From: DATHAP01 sp963762865
Lineage (GTDB): Bacteria; Actinomycetota; Actinomycetes; JACCUZ01
Assembly (NCBI GenBank): GCA_963762865.1
Contig: CAVXNC010000003.1
Location: forward strand, 248,001 to 312,000
Length of the DNA stretch: 64,000 nt
Direction: 5' to 3'
Position numbers and translations under genes: made by a program. Of this stretch, positions 43,001-50,402 are shown piece after piece (position 1 is the first letter of the stretch; every line of letters starts with the position of its first letter). The notes beneath the pieces were generated by a model that was not told the origin of the DNA, ran no database searches, and worked only from the letters and a program-made list of their open reading frames with translations.

Positions 43001-43882
43001 GTGACCGAGCTGGTGCAAGCGGTGATCCTGGGCCTGCTGATCGGTGGCGTCTACGCCCTGATGGCCTCGGGCCTGACGCTGATCTTCGGCGTCATGAACA
43101 TCATCAACGTGGCGCAGGGTGCCTTCCTCATCATGGTGGCGATGTTCACCTGGTGGTTCTGGAAGGAGACCGGCGTCGACCCGATCCTGGCGTCGGTGGT
43201 GACGACGCCGCTGATGTTCGGCTTCGGGTGGGTCCTCTACCGGACGGTCATCGTGCGGATCCGCGGCTGGTCGCCGTCGATGTCGGTCCTGCTGACCTTC
43301 GGTCTCGCGCTGACCATCGAGGGCATCCTCAACATCACGGCCGGCAACAAGTTCAAGTCGGCGACGCCGGGCTACTTCGAGGAGTCCTTCCGGATCGGCT
43401 CGCTGTCCTTCCCGAAGCCGCAGGTCTACGGCTTCCTCGCGGCCGTCCTCGTCCTCGCCGCGCTGTACGTCGTCCTGACCCGGACCTGGGCCGGCCGGGC
43501 GATCAGGGCCTCGTCGCAGAACCCCTCGGGCGCGGCGCTGGTCGGGATCGGCGCCACCTCGACCGCCGCGCTGGCCTTCGCGATCGGGACTGCCACGTCG
43601 GGGGTCGGCGGCTCGATCCTGTCGGTGCTCTACCCGTTCTTCCCGGCGTCGCACTACGACTGGATCTCGCGGCTGCTCGGCATCATCGTGCTCGGTGGGA
43701 TGGGCTCGCTGCCGGGCGCGCTGACCGGCGCCCTGATCCTGGGCCTGGCAGAGACGCTGACCGCGACGTACGGCTCTCTGCGGTGGGCCACGCTCGTCTT
43801 CTACATCGTGATCCTCGCGGTGCTGCTGTTCCGCCCGCAGGGCCTCTTCGGGACCCGGCTCCGTGAGGACGTCGCGGTATGA
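43001..43882 (+). CDS. livH: Branched-chain-type ABC transporter permease (LivH family)
   Basis: A 293-residue membrane protein with LivH landmarks: QAVILGLLIGGVYALMASGL, TLIFGVMNIINVAQGAFLIM, RAIRASSQNPSGAALVGIGA and LGIIVLGGMGSLPGALTGAL. It forms half of the translocation channel with the LivM half of the next gene, overlapping it by 4 bp (ATGA). GAGGAGACCGA-type ribosome-binding site before GTG 43001. The substrate class is as for the binding protein. Confidence 0.92.
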   Translation: MTELVQAVILGLLIGGVYALMASGLTLIFGVMNIINVAQGAFLIMVAMFTWWFWKETGVDPILASVVTTPLMFGFGWVLYRTVIVRIRGWSPSMSVLLTFGLALTIEGILNITAGNKFKSATPGYFEESFRIGSLSFPKPQVYGFLAAVLVLAALYVVLTRTWAGRAIRASSQNPSGAALVGIGATSTAALAFAIGTATSGVGGSILSVLYPFFPASHYDWISRLLGIIVLGGMGSLPGALTGALILGLAETLTATYGSLRWATLVFYIVILAVLLFRPQGLFGTRLREDVAV

Positions 43883-45804
43883 GCGGGCCCGACGTGCACC
43901 CGAGGCGCGCCCTCCTCGACCGGGTGCCCAAGGGTCATGCCGTGGCGCTGCTGGCCTTCCTGGTGCTGGCGCTCTACCCGGCGTTCCGGCCCTACGACAC
44001 CTACTACCAGACCGTCCTGTGCCTGACCTTCCTGCTCGGGGTGCAGGCCGTCAGCTGGAACATCATCAGCGGCTACGCGGGCTACGTGTCGCTGGGCCAC
44101 TCCGCGTTCCTGGGCATCGGGTCCTACACCGCGGCGATCATCGCCGAGCGGTCCGGCCTCAACCCGCTCTGGATGGCGCCGATCGGCGGCGTCGTCGCGG
44201 TCGTGATGGCGACCCTGCTCGGTCTCGTCGTGCTGCGTACGAGCGGGCATGCCTTCGTCATCATCACCATCGCGCTGCTGCTGGCCGCGCAGATCGTGGC
44301 GGTCAACTGGCGCAGCCTCACCAATGGCTCGGACGGCATAACACTCGACCTGCCGCCGTGGTCGCGCGACATCCAGAACCTGCCCTTCTACTACCTCTTC
44401 CTCGGGCTGTTCCTGCTCACGGTCCTGCTCAGCGCCTTCATCCGGCGCACCAAGTTCGGCACCGGGCTGGTCGCCATCCGCGAGGACGAGGGCAAGGCAG
44501 CGGCGATCGGGGTCAACACGACGCGCTACAAGGTGACCGCCTTCGCCGCCTCGGCCTTCTTCATCGGCGTCGCCGGCGGTGTCTACGCCTACTTCCTGAC
44601 CTTCCTCAACCCGGTCGGCGCCTTCACGATCCTCGGCTCGGTGACCATCGTCCTGTCGGCCCTTGCCGGCGGTCGCGGCACGCTCTACGGCCCGGTCGTC
44701 GGTGCCTTCATCGTCGGCATCGGCCAGGAGATGGCCACCGTCTACGGCGGCAGCAGCTCGCGCGTCCTGCTCTTCGGCGTCGCACTGATGCTGATCGTGC
44801 TCTTCCTGCCGGCGGGGCTGCTCCCGACCGTCGAGGGCTGGTGGCGGCGGCGGCACGCGACCGACACGGAGTACCAGGACCAGGCCGGAGCCCTCGGTGC
44901 CGGCACCCTGCAGGTGCGCGACCGGGAGCTCGCGGCGGCAGTCGTCGCGGACTCGGTGGAGGAGGCAGCGGCGTCGGCCGCCTCGGGACCGATGCTCGAG
45001 GTGAAGGGCGCGACCAAGGCCTTCGGCGGGATCACGGCCGTCGACGGCGCGGACCTCACGGTGCAGCCCGGCACCATCACCGCCCTGATCGGCCCCAACG
45101 GCTCCGGCAAGACCACGCTGTTCAACCTGGTGACTGGCGCGATGAAGGCCGACGCGGGGGAGGTGTGGCTCGACGGCACCCGCATCGACGCGATGAACCC
45201 GTGGTCGCGCGGCCACCTCGGGCTGGCCCGGACCTTCCAGACGACGCGACTCTTCAAGAGCATGACCGTGCTGGAGAACATGGTCGCGCCGCTGCCCGAT
45301 GCGCGGTGGTCGACGATGCTCAAGGCGTCCGTGGCGGGCAACGAGGCCGACCGGGCTCGCGAGCTGCTGGAGTTCGTCGGGATGTCGCGATTCGTCTCGC
45401 AGCCCGCCGGATCCCTGTCGTACGGCCAGCAGAAGCTCGTCGAGCTCGCCCAGGTGCTGATGCTCGAGCCACGCCTTGTGCTCCTCGACGAGCCGGCCGG
45501 CGGTGTGAACCCGTCGCTGGTCGGCCGGATCGTCGAGATCGTGCGCGACCTCAACCGGCAGGGCGTGACCTTCCTCGTGGTGGAGCACAACATCCCGATG
45601 GTGCTCGAGCTCTGCGACCCGGTCGTCGTGTTCTCGCGCGGCAAGGCCATCGCCGAAGGCCCGCCGCAGACGATTCGCGAGGACCCGCTGGTGCTCGACG
45701 CCTACCTCGGTGACGAGTGGCGCCCACCTGTCGGGACCGGCGACGACCTGACCCGCGAGAACGGCGACGGGTCGGCCAGCGACGAGCCGCAGGAGGTGCG
45801 CTGA
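43879..45804 (+). CDS. Fused LivM permease - LivG ATPase
   Basis: A 641-residue fusion. Residues ~1-325 are the LivM permease (NIISGYAGYVSLGHSAFLGI; RGTLYGPVVGAFIVGIGQEM), a Gln/Ala-rich linker follows (~330-370), and residues ~372-610 are the LivG ATPase: TKAFGGITAVDGADLTVQPG, Walker A GPNGSGKTT, LARTFQTTRLFKSMTVLENM, signature LSYGQQKLVELA and Walker B LVLLDEPAGGVNP. The fusion guarantees 1:1 assembly of membrane and motor subunits. It is coupled to livH by ATGA and followed by LivF after 1 bp. Confidence 0.92.
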   Translation: MSGPDVHPRRALLDRVPKGHAVALLAFLVLALYPAFRPYDTYYQTVLCLTFLLGVQAVSWNIISGYAGYVSLGHSAFLGIGSYTAAIIAERSGLNPLWMAPIGGVVAVVMATLLGLVVLRTSGHAFVIITIALLLAAQIVAVNWRSLTNGSDGITLDLPPWSRDIQNLPFYYLFLGLFLLTVLLSAFIRRTKFGTGLVAIREDEGKAAAIGVNTTRYKVTAFAASAFFIGVAGGVYAYFLTFLNPVGAFTILGSVTIVLSALAGGRGTLYGPVVGAFIVGIGQEMATVYGGSSSRVLLFGVALMLIVLFLPAGLLPTVEGWWRRRHATDTEYQDQAGALGAGTLQVRDRELAAAVVADSVEEAAASAASGPMLEVKGATKAFGGITAVDGADLTVQPGTITALIGPNGSGKTTLFNLVTGAMKADAGEVWLDGTRIDAMNPWSRGHLGLARTFQTTRLFKSMTVLENMVAPLPDARWSTMLKASVAGNEADRARELLEFVGMSRFVSQPAGSLSYGQQKLVELAQVLMLEPRLVLLDEPAGGVNPSLVGRIVEIVRDLNRQGVTFLVVEHNIPMVLELCDPVVVFSRGKAIAEGPPQTIREDPLVLDAYLGDEWRPPVGTGDDLTRENGDGSASDEPQEVR

Positions 45805-45805
45805 C

Positions 45806-46561
45806 GTGCTCGCGCTGCGCGGAGTGGTCGCCGGCTACGGCGGCGGTGCGGTGCTGCAGGGCGTCGACCTGACGTGCGACACCGGGTCGATCACCTGCAT
45901 CGTCGGTCCGAACGGCGCGGGCAAGTCGACCGTGCTGCGGGTGGTGAGCGGCCTGCTGCCGTGCTCCGAGGGCGAGGTGGTCCTCGACGAGGAGCGGCTC
46001 TCGGGCCGGTCGCCGGCTGCCGTGCTGCGCGCCGGGATCACCCAGGTCCCGCAGTCGCACGCGCTCTTCCCGCAGATGTCGGTGCGGGAGAACGTGCTGA
46101 TGGGCGGCTTCCTCATCCGCCGGGACAAGAAGCTGCTCGCGAAGCGCTACGCCCAGGTCGAGGCACTGATCCCGATCGTGGCCGACCGGTCGGCGCAGCA
46201 CGCCGGCAACCTCTCCGGCGGGCAGCGGCGGATGGTCGAGATCGCCCGCTGCATGATGCTCGACCCCCAGGTGCTGCTGCTCGACGAGCCGTCGCTCGGC
46301 CTGGACCCCCGGTCGCTCGGCTCGGTCGCCGAGCTGGTGCACCGGCTGCACGACGACGGCGTCACGGTGCTGCTGGTCGAGCAGAACGTGCGGCTCGGCC
46401 TCGGGCTCGCGACCCACGGCGTCGTGATGGAGGGCGGCAAGGTGCGGCTCACCGGCAGCGCCACCGAGGTGATGAACCACCCCGAGATCGCCAGCCTCTA
46501 CCTCGGCGGTTCCTCCGCCGCGACCGCGAAGGCGGCGGAGTCGGCCGCACCGGGCCCCTGA
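45806..46561 (+). CDS. livF: Branched-chain-type ABC transporter ATP-binding protein (LivF family)
   Basis: A 251-residue ATPase: GVVAGYGGGAVLQGVDLTCD, Walker A GPNGAGKST, QVPQSHALFPQMSVRENVLM, signature NLSGGQRRMVEIARCMM, Walker B LLLDEPSLGLDP and H-loop-region VTVLLVEQNVRLGLGLA. It is the second motor subunit of the importer and the last gene of the operon. GTG start one base after the LivMG stop. The tail is Ala-rich (SSAATAKAAESAAPGP). Confidence 0.92.
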   Translation: MLALRGVVAGYGGGAVLQGVDLTCDTGSITCIVGPNGAGKSTVLRVVSGLLPCSEGEVVLDEERLSGRSPAAVLRAGITQVPQSHALFPQMSVRENVLMGGFLIRRDKKLLAKRYAQVEALIPIVADRSAQHAGNLSGGQRRMVEIARCMMLDPQVLLLDEPSLGLDPRSLGSVAELVHRLHDDGVTVLLVEQNVRLGLGLATHGVVMEGGKVRLTGSATEVMNHPEIASLYLGGSSAATAKAAESAAPGP

Positions 46562-46581
46562 CGGGCGCGTATCGTGCCGCG

Positions 46582-47149
46582 GTGCGTCGAGCCAGGCAGC
46601 CAGTTGCCGTCGTCGTCGCGGCCCTTCTCCTTGTCACGGGGTGCGGCGGTGACGGCAGCGGTACGTCCGGCCCGGCCGGCCGTACACCGGACCGCTCCTC
46701 GTCCCCGTCGACATCGGCCAGCTCGACTCCGCCGGGCGCCACCCAGCCGCCGGCCACGGTCGACGCCGCGGCGCCGGGCTTCCCGCCGGCGCGCAGCGGG
46801 ACGGTCGTCGAGCGGCGGGAGTTCACCTCGCCGACCGGGAACATCACCTGCCAGATGGACCGGACGTACGCGACCTGCCTGATCGGCGAGCACGACTACC
46901 CGGTCCCGCCACGGGCGGCCGACTGCGAGCTGGACTGGGCGCCGCTCTTCAGCGTCGGGACCGGCGGCACCGCGGTCTTCGGGTCCTGCGAGGGCGGTGT
47001 GGTCGTGCCGAGCACGTCCCTGCCCTACGGCACGCACGAGCGTGGTCGGCCCGATGACCTGCCTGAGCCGCCAGACCGGGATGTTCTGCTGGAACAGCCG
47101 CACGGGGCACGGCTTCCGGGTCGCCCGCGCGACGTACGACCTGCACTGA
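46582..47149 (+). pseudogene. Putative lipoprotein, frameshifted near 47035
   Basis: The first frame encodes AVVVAALLLVTGCGGDGSGT (lipobox Cys21), a Ser/Pro/Thr linker, then the domain FTSPTGNITCQMDRTYATCL, CELDWAPLFSVGTGGTAVFG to TSLPYGT. The second frame continues SVVGPMTCLSRQTGMFCWNS and RTGHGFRVARATYDLH to the stop at 47149. Removing one base in ACGCACGAGC rejoins them to ~188 residues. The Cys-rich domain resembles a family of actinobacterial secreted proteins of unknown function (TSPTGNI-C-M pattern). It is 20 bp after livF but unrelated to transport. An assembly indel is likely. Confidence 0.75.
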
Positions 47150-47172
47150 GGTCGGACGCGATGCGTCCGGCG

Positions 47173-47415
47173 TCAGGGCGTCGGCAGCGACTCCGTGAAC
47201 CGCGGACGCGCGAGCTCGGTCAGGACGGGCGGAGCCGCGTGCAGGTCCTGGCCGACGATTCCGTCCTGGGCGCGGGGCCGGTCGGTGCCGGCGCTCTCGC
47301 CGGCGTGGGCGTAGGCGGCGGTGCCGACCAGCGCGGTCCCGGTCAGGACCGCCGTCAGCAGGATCGCTCGCATGCTCGCCGTGGTCCGGACGGTGACGTC
47401 TCCGCTGGTCCTCAT
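47173..47415 (-). CDS. Small secreted protein (80 aa) with conserved 93-nt leader
   Basis: An 80-residue protein with a signal peptide: MRAILLTAVLTGTALVGTAA then YAHAGES, cleavage predicted after AYA or AHA. The mature peptide of ~45 residues is Pro/Arg-rich (TDRPRAQDGIVGQDLHAAPP; RPRFTESLPTP) and lacks Cys. No family is recognised. ATG 47415 has GGGGGCAG upstream; an internal ATG at 47373 starts the hydrophobic core. The leader at 47435-47527 is the second copy of the conserved element. Confidence 0.58.
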   Translation of the reverse strand: MRTSGDVTVRTTASMRAILLTAVLTGTALVGTAAYAHAGESAGTDRPRAQDGIVGQDLHAAPPVLTELARPRFTESLPTP

Positions 47416-47434
47416 CGCTGCCCCCTGGTGCCCT

Positions 47435-47527
47435 GACCCCGTCCCTCGAGGTCTGGCTGGAGCCTCGTCGCGCGAGCCAAGATCCACATCGGGCGACTTC
47501 CTTAGGTCGGCCGCCTGGATCCCTTAG
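47435..47527 (-). promoter_or_regulatory. Conserved 93-nt leader element, copy 2
   Basis: Minus strand: CTAAGG (47527-47522), a second CTAAGG 22 bp on (47505-47500), CCCGATGTG ending at position 43 (47485), a 31-nt gap, and the hairpin GACCTCG-AGGGA-CGGGGTC (47453-47435). The spacing is identical to the copies at 27.2 and 48.4 kb. Confidence 0.7.
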
Positions 47528-47564
47528 CGCGAAGGAGCGTCGCGCTCGGCCGCCTGGACATGCT

Positions 47565-47597
47565 GGTGGCCGGCCCGCATGACGCGGGCCGGCCACC
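47565..47597. terminator. 14-bp perfect hairpin
   Basis: GGTGGCCGGCCCGC (47565-47578) pairs with GCGGGCCGGCCACC (47584-47597) around ATGAC. It lies between the 47.8-48.3 kb gene and the leader of the next, so it may end transcription from the repeat-protein gene. It is followed by the three-hairpin array. Confidence 0.6.
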
Positions 47598-47608
47598 TCC
47601 CCCCTGCA

Positions 47609-47708
47609 CGGCCGGAGCCCCCCGGACCGGCCGTTTCCCCCTGCTGCAGCCGAATCCCCCCGGGTCGGCTGCTCCCCTCCGCTCGGCCGGAGCCCCCCGG
47701 TCCGGCCG
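47609..47708. repeat. Array of three hairpins with compensatory stems and C/G-tract loops
   Basis: Stems CGGCCGG/CCGGCCG (47609-47633), CAGCCGA/TCGGCTG (47647-47671) and CGGCCGG/CCGGCCG (47684-47708) each enclose an 11-nt loop of pattern A-G/T-CCCCCC-GG-N. The middle copy changes its stem on both sides and keeps pairing. The unit spacing of 38 and 37 nt is not a multiple of three, which argues against a coding repeat. On the minus strand (the transcript of the upstream repeat-protein gene) there are several runs of four to six G. The whole stretch 47528-47841 has no convincing gene. Confidence 0.75.
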
Positions 47709-47841
47709 TTCCCCCGTGATCCCCGTGTGCCCTTGGCCCTCGTGCGACGGGGTCTCGCGGCCGGATGCCGGGGTGCACCAGCACCCGGCCGCTACCCACC
47801 CCGTGTCGTGCGGTGGATCGACTCGTCGATCAGGCGGGCGG

Positions 47842-48333
47842 TCAGGCCGTCCGCGGCGCGGCCGGACCGGCGTGCCGCATCCGGGAGACCGTGTACGTTC
47901 CGGCGGCACCGGCGATCAGGCCGCCACCGAGCAGCGCGAGAACGGTCACCAGGACCGTGCCGTCGCCGTCGGACGACGAGCCGGAGGTGGTGCCTGCGTT
48001 CGCGGCGCCCTGCTGCTGCGCCGCCCGCTCCATCTGCTCGATCTGCGCCTTGGTCTGCGCGCCCAGGACGCCGGGCACGGAGCTGTTGACGCCGGTGGTG
48101 TCGGCCTCGTAGTGCTCGATCGCGGCCTTGCTGAGCTGGCCGCCGACGCTGGTCGTGCCCGTCGTGTCGGCCTCGTAGTGCTCGATCGCGGCCTTGCTGA
48201 GCTGGCCGGTTGCCGCGGGCTGATCCGGTTCCGGTGCCACGGCGCCGTTGGCGGGCGCCGAGACGAGCACGACGCAGCCGGCGAGTGCGGTGGTGACGAG
48301 GCCGTTGCGGACCTTGGTCTGGATGGTGGTCAT
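47842..48333 (-). CDS. Exported repeat protein with C-terminal membrane anchor
   Basis: A 163-residue protein: signal-like N-terminus (GLVTTALAGCVVLVSAPANG), then GQLSKAAIEHYEADTTG repeated exactly at residues 43-59 and 65-81, with a degenerate third copy GAQTKAQIEQMERAAQQ at 91-107. A Gly/Ser linker leads to a transmembrane helix (TVLVTVLALLGGGLIAGAAG, ~127-146) and a short basic tail (SRMRHAG). The repeats are 51 bp each, nearly identical in DNA (48157-48207 and 48091-48141), indicating recent duplication. No family is recognised. GAGGAG precedes ATG 48333. It is divergent from the S53 peptidase and has the 93-nt leader. Confidence 0.65.
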   Translation of the reverse strand: MTTIQTKVRNGLVTTALAGCVVLVSAPANGAVAPEPDQPAATGQLSKAAIEHYEADTTGTTSVGGQLSKAAIEHYEADTTGVNSSVPGVLGAQTKAQIEQMERAAQQQGAANAGTTSGSSSDGDGTVLVTVLALLGGGLIAGAAGTYTVSRMRHAGPAAPRTA

Positions 48334-48353
48334 GGCGATCTCCTCGGGGTGTC

Positions 48354-48446
48354 GACCCCGCCTGTCGAGGTCTGGCCCGAGCCTCCGCCGACCGCGTCGC
48401 CCGCACATCGGGCGACTTCCTCAGGTTGCCCGCCCGGATCCCTTAG
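48354..48446 (-). promoter_or_regulatory. Conserved 93-nt leader element, copy 3
   Basis: Minus strand: CTAAGG (48446-48441), CTGAGG 22 bp on (48424-48419), CCCGATGTG ending at position 43 (48404), a 31-nt gap, and the hairpin GACCTCG-ACAGG-CGGGGTC (48372-48354). A plus-strand CTAAGG at 48463-48468, again 22 bp away, faces the S53 peptidase gene. Confidence 0.72.
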
Positions 48447-48542
48447 TCCCCTGGCCGTCCGTCTAAGGGCTTGCGTGCATCGCGCGTCAGGGGGTTGGGT
48501 GCAGGCAGTGGCCTCGGGGGCCGAGGGTGGGGGGAGACCGCC

Positions 48543-50393
48543 ATGGCGCATGCGCTGGCGAACAGTGACCGTGACGTCCCGATCGACTGTCTGGACGCGA
48601 CCGCGGACGTGCCCGTCGAGGACGGCAGCACCTGCGACCTGACGCTCTACCTGCGGCCGTCGGGTGGTGCGGCCAGGGTGGCCGACGAGGCGTCGCGACT
48701 GGTCGGGGAGCGGCTCGCCGGGCGAGCGGTCGCGCACCTCTCGTCGACTGACCTCGCAGAGCTGGTACGCCCGGACAGCGCCGAGCAGGACGCCGTCGTG
48801 GCCGCCCTGCGCGCGGCCGGTGTCCCGCACGTCCACCCGGTGGGACTGCGGGCGGTCCACGTCCAGGGCCGCTGGGAGGACCTCGGCAAGGTCCTGTCGG
48901 TCGACCGGATGCGCTACCGGACCCCCGACGGGGTCCTGGTCGGGCGAGTGGGACCGATCCAGGTGGACGACGCGCTCGAGCCGGTGGTCGCGGTGTTCGG
49001 CCTCGACAACCGCCGCGCGGTCTCGTCCTACGTGATCAAGTCGCACGTCATCAAGTCGCACGTCATCAAGTCGCACGTCATCAAGTCGCACGTCATCAAG
49101 TCGCACGTCATCAAGTCCCACGTCATCAAGTCGCACGTCATCAAGTCCCACGTCATCAAGTCCCACGTCATCAAGTCCCACGTCATCAAGTCGCACGGCG
49201 ACAAGTCCCACGACGCACTGCGGACCGAGATGGCCGACGCGATGGCCGACCCGGAGCGCGAGTGGTTCACGCCGAAGGAGATCGCCGACTGGTACGACTT
49301 CCCGGACGGCACCGGTGCCGGGGTCCGGGTCGGGGTGCTCGCCTTCAGCGGCGCTCTCGGCGGCACCGACCAGGTCGTCATGGGTGGCTACCACCTGGAG
49401 CCGCTCGTCAGGTACTGGCACGACGAGCTCGGGCTGACGTCCTCGCCGACCCTCACCGACGTGGTTGTCCGGGGACCCGGCAACTGGCCCTCGGACGGGG
49501 AGGACAGCGACAACAGCATCGACTTCACCGACGAGGTGATGCTCGACCTGTCGGTCGTCGGCGCCCTCGCGCCGCAGTCAGACATCGCCGTCTACTTCAC
49601 CGAGCCCACCGAGCAGGGTTTCGTCGACGCACTGCACCACATCGTCGAGCTCGAGACACCGCCGGACGTGCTCGTCGTCTGCTACGGCGCACCGGAGGAC
49701 AAGGGTTCCGGCACGTCGTGGACGATGATGGCGACCGAGCAGAGCGACCTGGCGCTCGCGATGGCAGCCCTGCGCGGGATCTCGGTCGTCGTCTCCTGCG
49801 GTGACAACGGTGCGGCGGGCATGCCGTTGAGCACCCGGGTGCACGCCGACTACCCGGCCTCCAGCCCGTGGGTGCTCGGCTGCGGCGGGACCACCGCGCT
49901 GCGCGACAACGCCGGCGCCGACCGCGAGATCGTGTGGAACGACGGCCTCGGCGCGAGCGGCGGCGGCGTCAGTGCCATCAGTCCACGACCGTCGTGGCAG
50001 CCGGCCGCCGACGTCCCCGACCCGGTCGATGCCTGGCAGCGGCCTGGCTTCCATGGCCGCGGCGTGCCCGACGTGTCGGCTGTCGCCGACCTGGTGACCG
50101 GTGTCGCGGTCGTCGACGCGGCGGGCAACACGGTGATGGGTGGCGGCACCAGTGTCAGTGCCCCCATCTGGGCCGCCCTGCTCGCGAGGTGCCGGGAGCA
50201 GTCCGGTGCGCCGTTGGGGTTCGTCACGCCGTTGCTCTACGAGCACCGTTCGGGCGTACGCGATGTCCCGAAGGGCGACAACGGCGCGTACGCCGCCAAG
50301 GCCGGTGCGTGGGACCCCTGCACGGGACTCGGTGTGCCGGACGGACGGACGATCCGCGACGTCGTCACCCGCGGGGTCACCGGGACGGCGTAG
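48543..50393 (+). CDS. S53 (sedolisin/kumamolisin) family serine-carboxyl peptidase with SHVIK repeats
   Basis: A 616-residue protein. Residues ~1-150 are a Pro-kumamolisin activation domain (DLTLYLRPSGG; LRAVHVQGRWEDLGKVLSVD). Then come twelve pentapeptides (162-221), and the catalytic domain. The sedolisin catalytic set is present: Glu331 and Asp335 in DEVMLDLS, oxyanion Asp421 in VVSCGDNG and nucleophile Ser537 in GGGTSVSAP. The calcium-site region near the C-terminus is WDPCTGLGVPDGR. Sedolisins are acid-active secreted endopeptidases, autoprocessed at the pro-domain junction, exactly where the repeat lies. No classical signal peptide is seen, as in kumamolisin. GGGGGGAG precedes ATG 48543. 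It is divergent from the repeat protein and convergent with the LAL gene. Confidence 0.87.
   Translation: MAHALANSDRDVPIDCLDATADVPVEDGSTCDLTLYLRPSGGAARVADEASRLVGERLAGRAVAHLSSTDLAELVRPDSAEQDAVVAALRAAGVPHVHPVGLRAVHVQGRWEDLGKVLSVDRMRYRTPDGVLVGRVGPIQVDDALEPVVAVFGLDNRRAVSSYVIKSHVIKSHVIKSHVIKSHVIKSHVIKSHVIKSHVIKSHVIKSHVIKSHVIKSHGDKSHDALRTEMADAMADPEREWFTPKEIADWYDFPDGTGAGVRVGVLAFSGALGGTDQVVMGGYHLEPLVRYWHDELGLTSSPTLTDVVVRGPGNWPSDGEDSDNSIDFTDEVMLDLSVVGALAPQSDIAVYFTEPTEQGFVDALHHIVELETPPDVLVVCYGAPEDKGSGTSWTMMATEQSDLALAMAALRGISVVVSCGDNGAAGMPLSTRVHADYPASSPWVLGCGGTTALRDNAGADREIVWNDGLGASGGGVSAISPRPSWQPAADVPDPVDAWQRPGFHGRGVPDVSAVADLVTGVAVVDAAGNTVMGGGTSVSAPIWAALLARCREQSGAPLGFVTPLLYEHRSGVRDVPKGDNGAYAAKAGAWDPCTGLGVPDGRTIRDVVTRGVTGTA
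49026..49205 (+). repeat. 12 x 15-bp in-frame tandem repeat (SHVIK) in the S53 peptidase
   Basis: Units of 15 bp encode SYVIK, ten SHVIK and SHGDK. The only variation is TCG/TCC in the Ser codon and the edge units. Strict DNA identity implies recent slippage expansion; the repeat joins pro-domain and protease domain. Confidence 0.95.
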
Positions 50394-50402
50394 CCGCCGG
50401 CG

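Noticed and set aside
47435..47527. Sigma-28 (FliA) promoter reading of CTAAGG ... CCCGATGTG
   Set aside because: The gap between TAAG and CCCGAT is 30 nt from the first box or 7 nt from the second, not the ~15 nt needed, and no flagellar gene is present.
47524..47799. Gly/Pro-rich repeat peptide on the minus strand over the hairpin array
   Set aside because: Unit spacing of 37-38 nt breaks the frame between copies and there is no ribosome-binding site; the conserved feature is stem pairing, not protein.
49026..49205. Tandem repeats resembling a CRISPR array
   Set aside because: Units are 15 bp with no spacers, stay in frame and encode SHVIK inside an intact peptidase gene.
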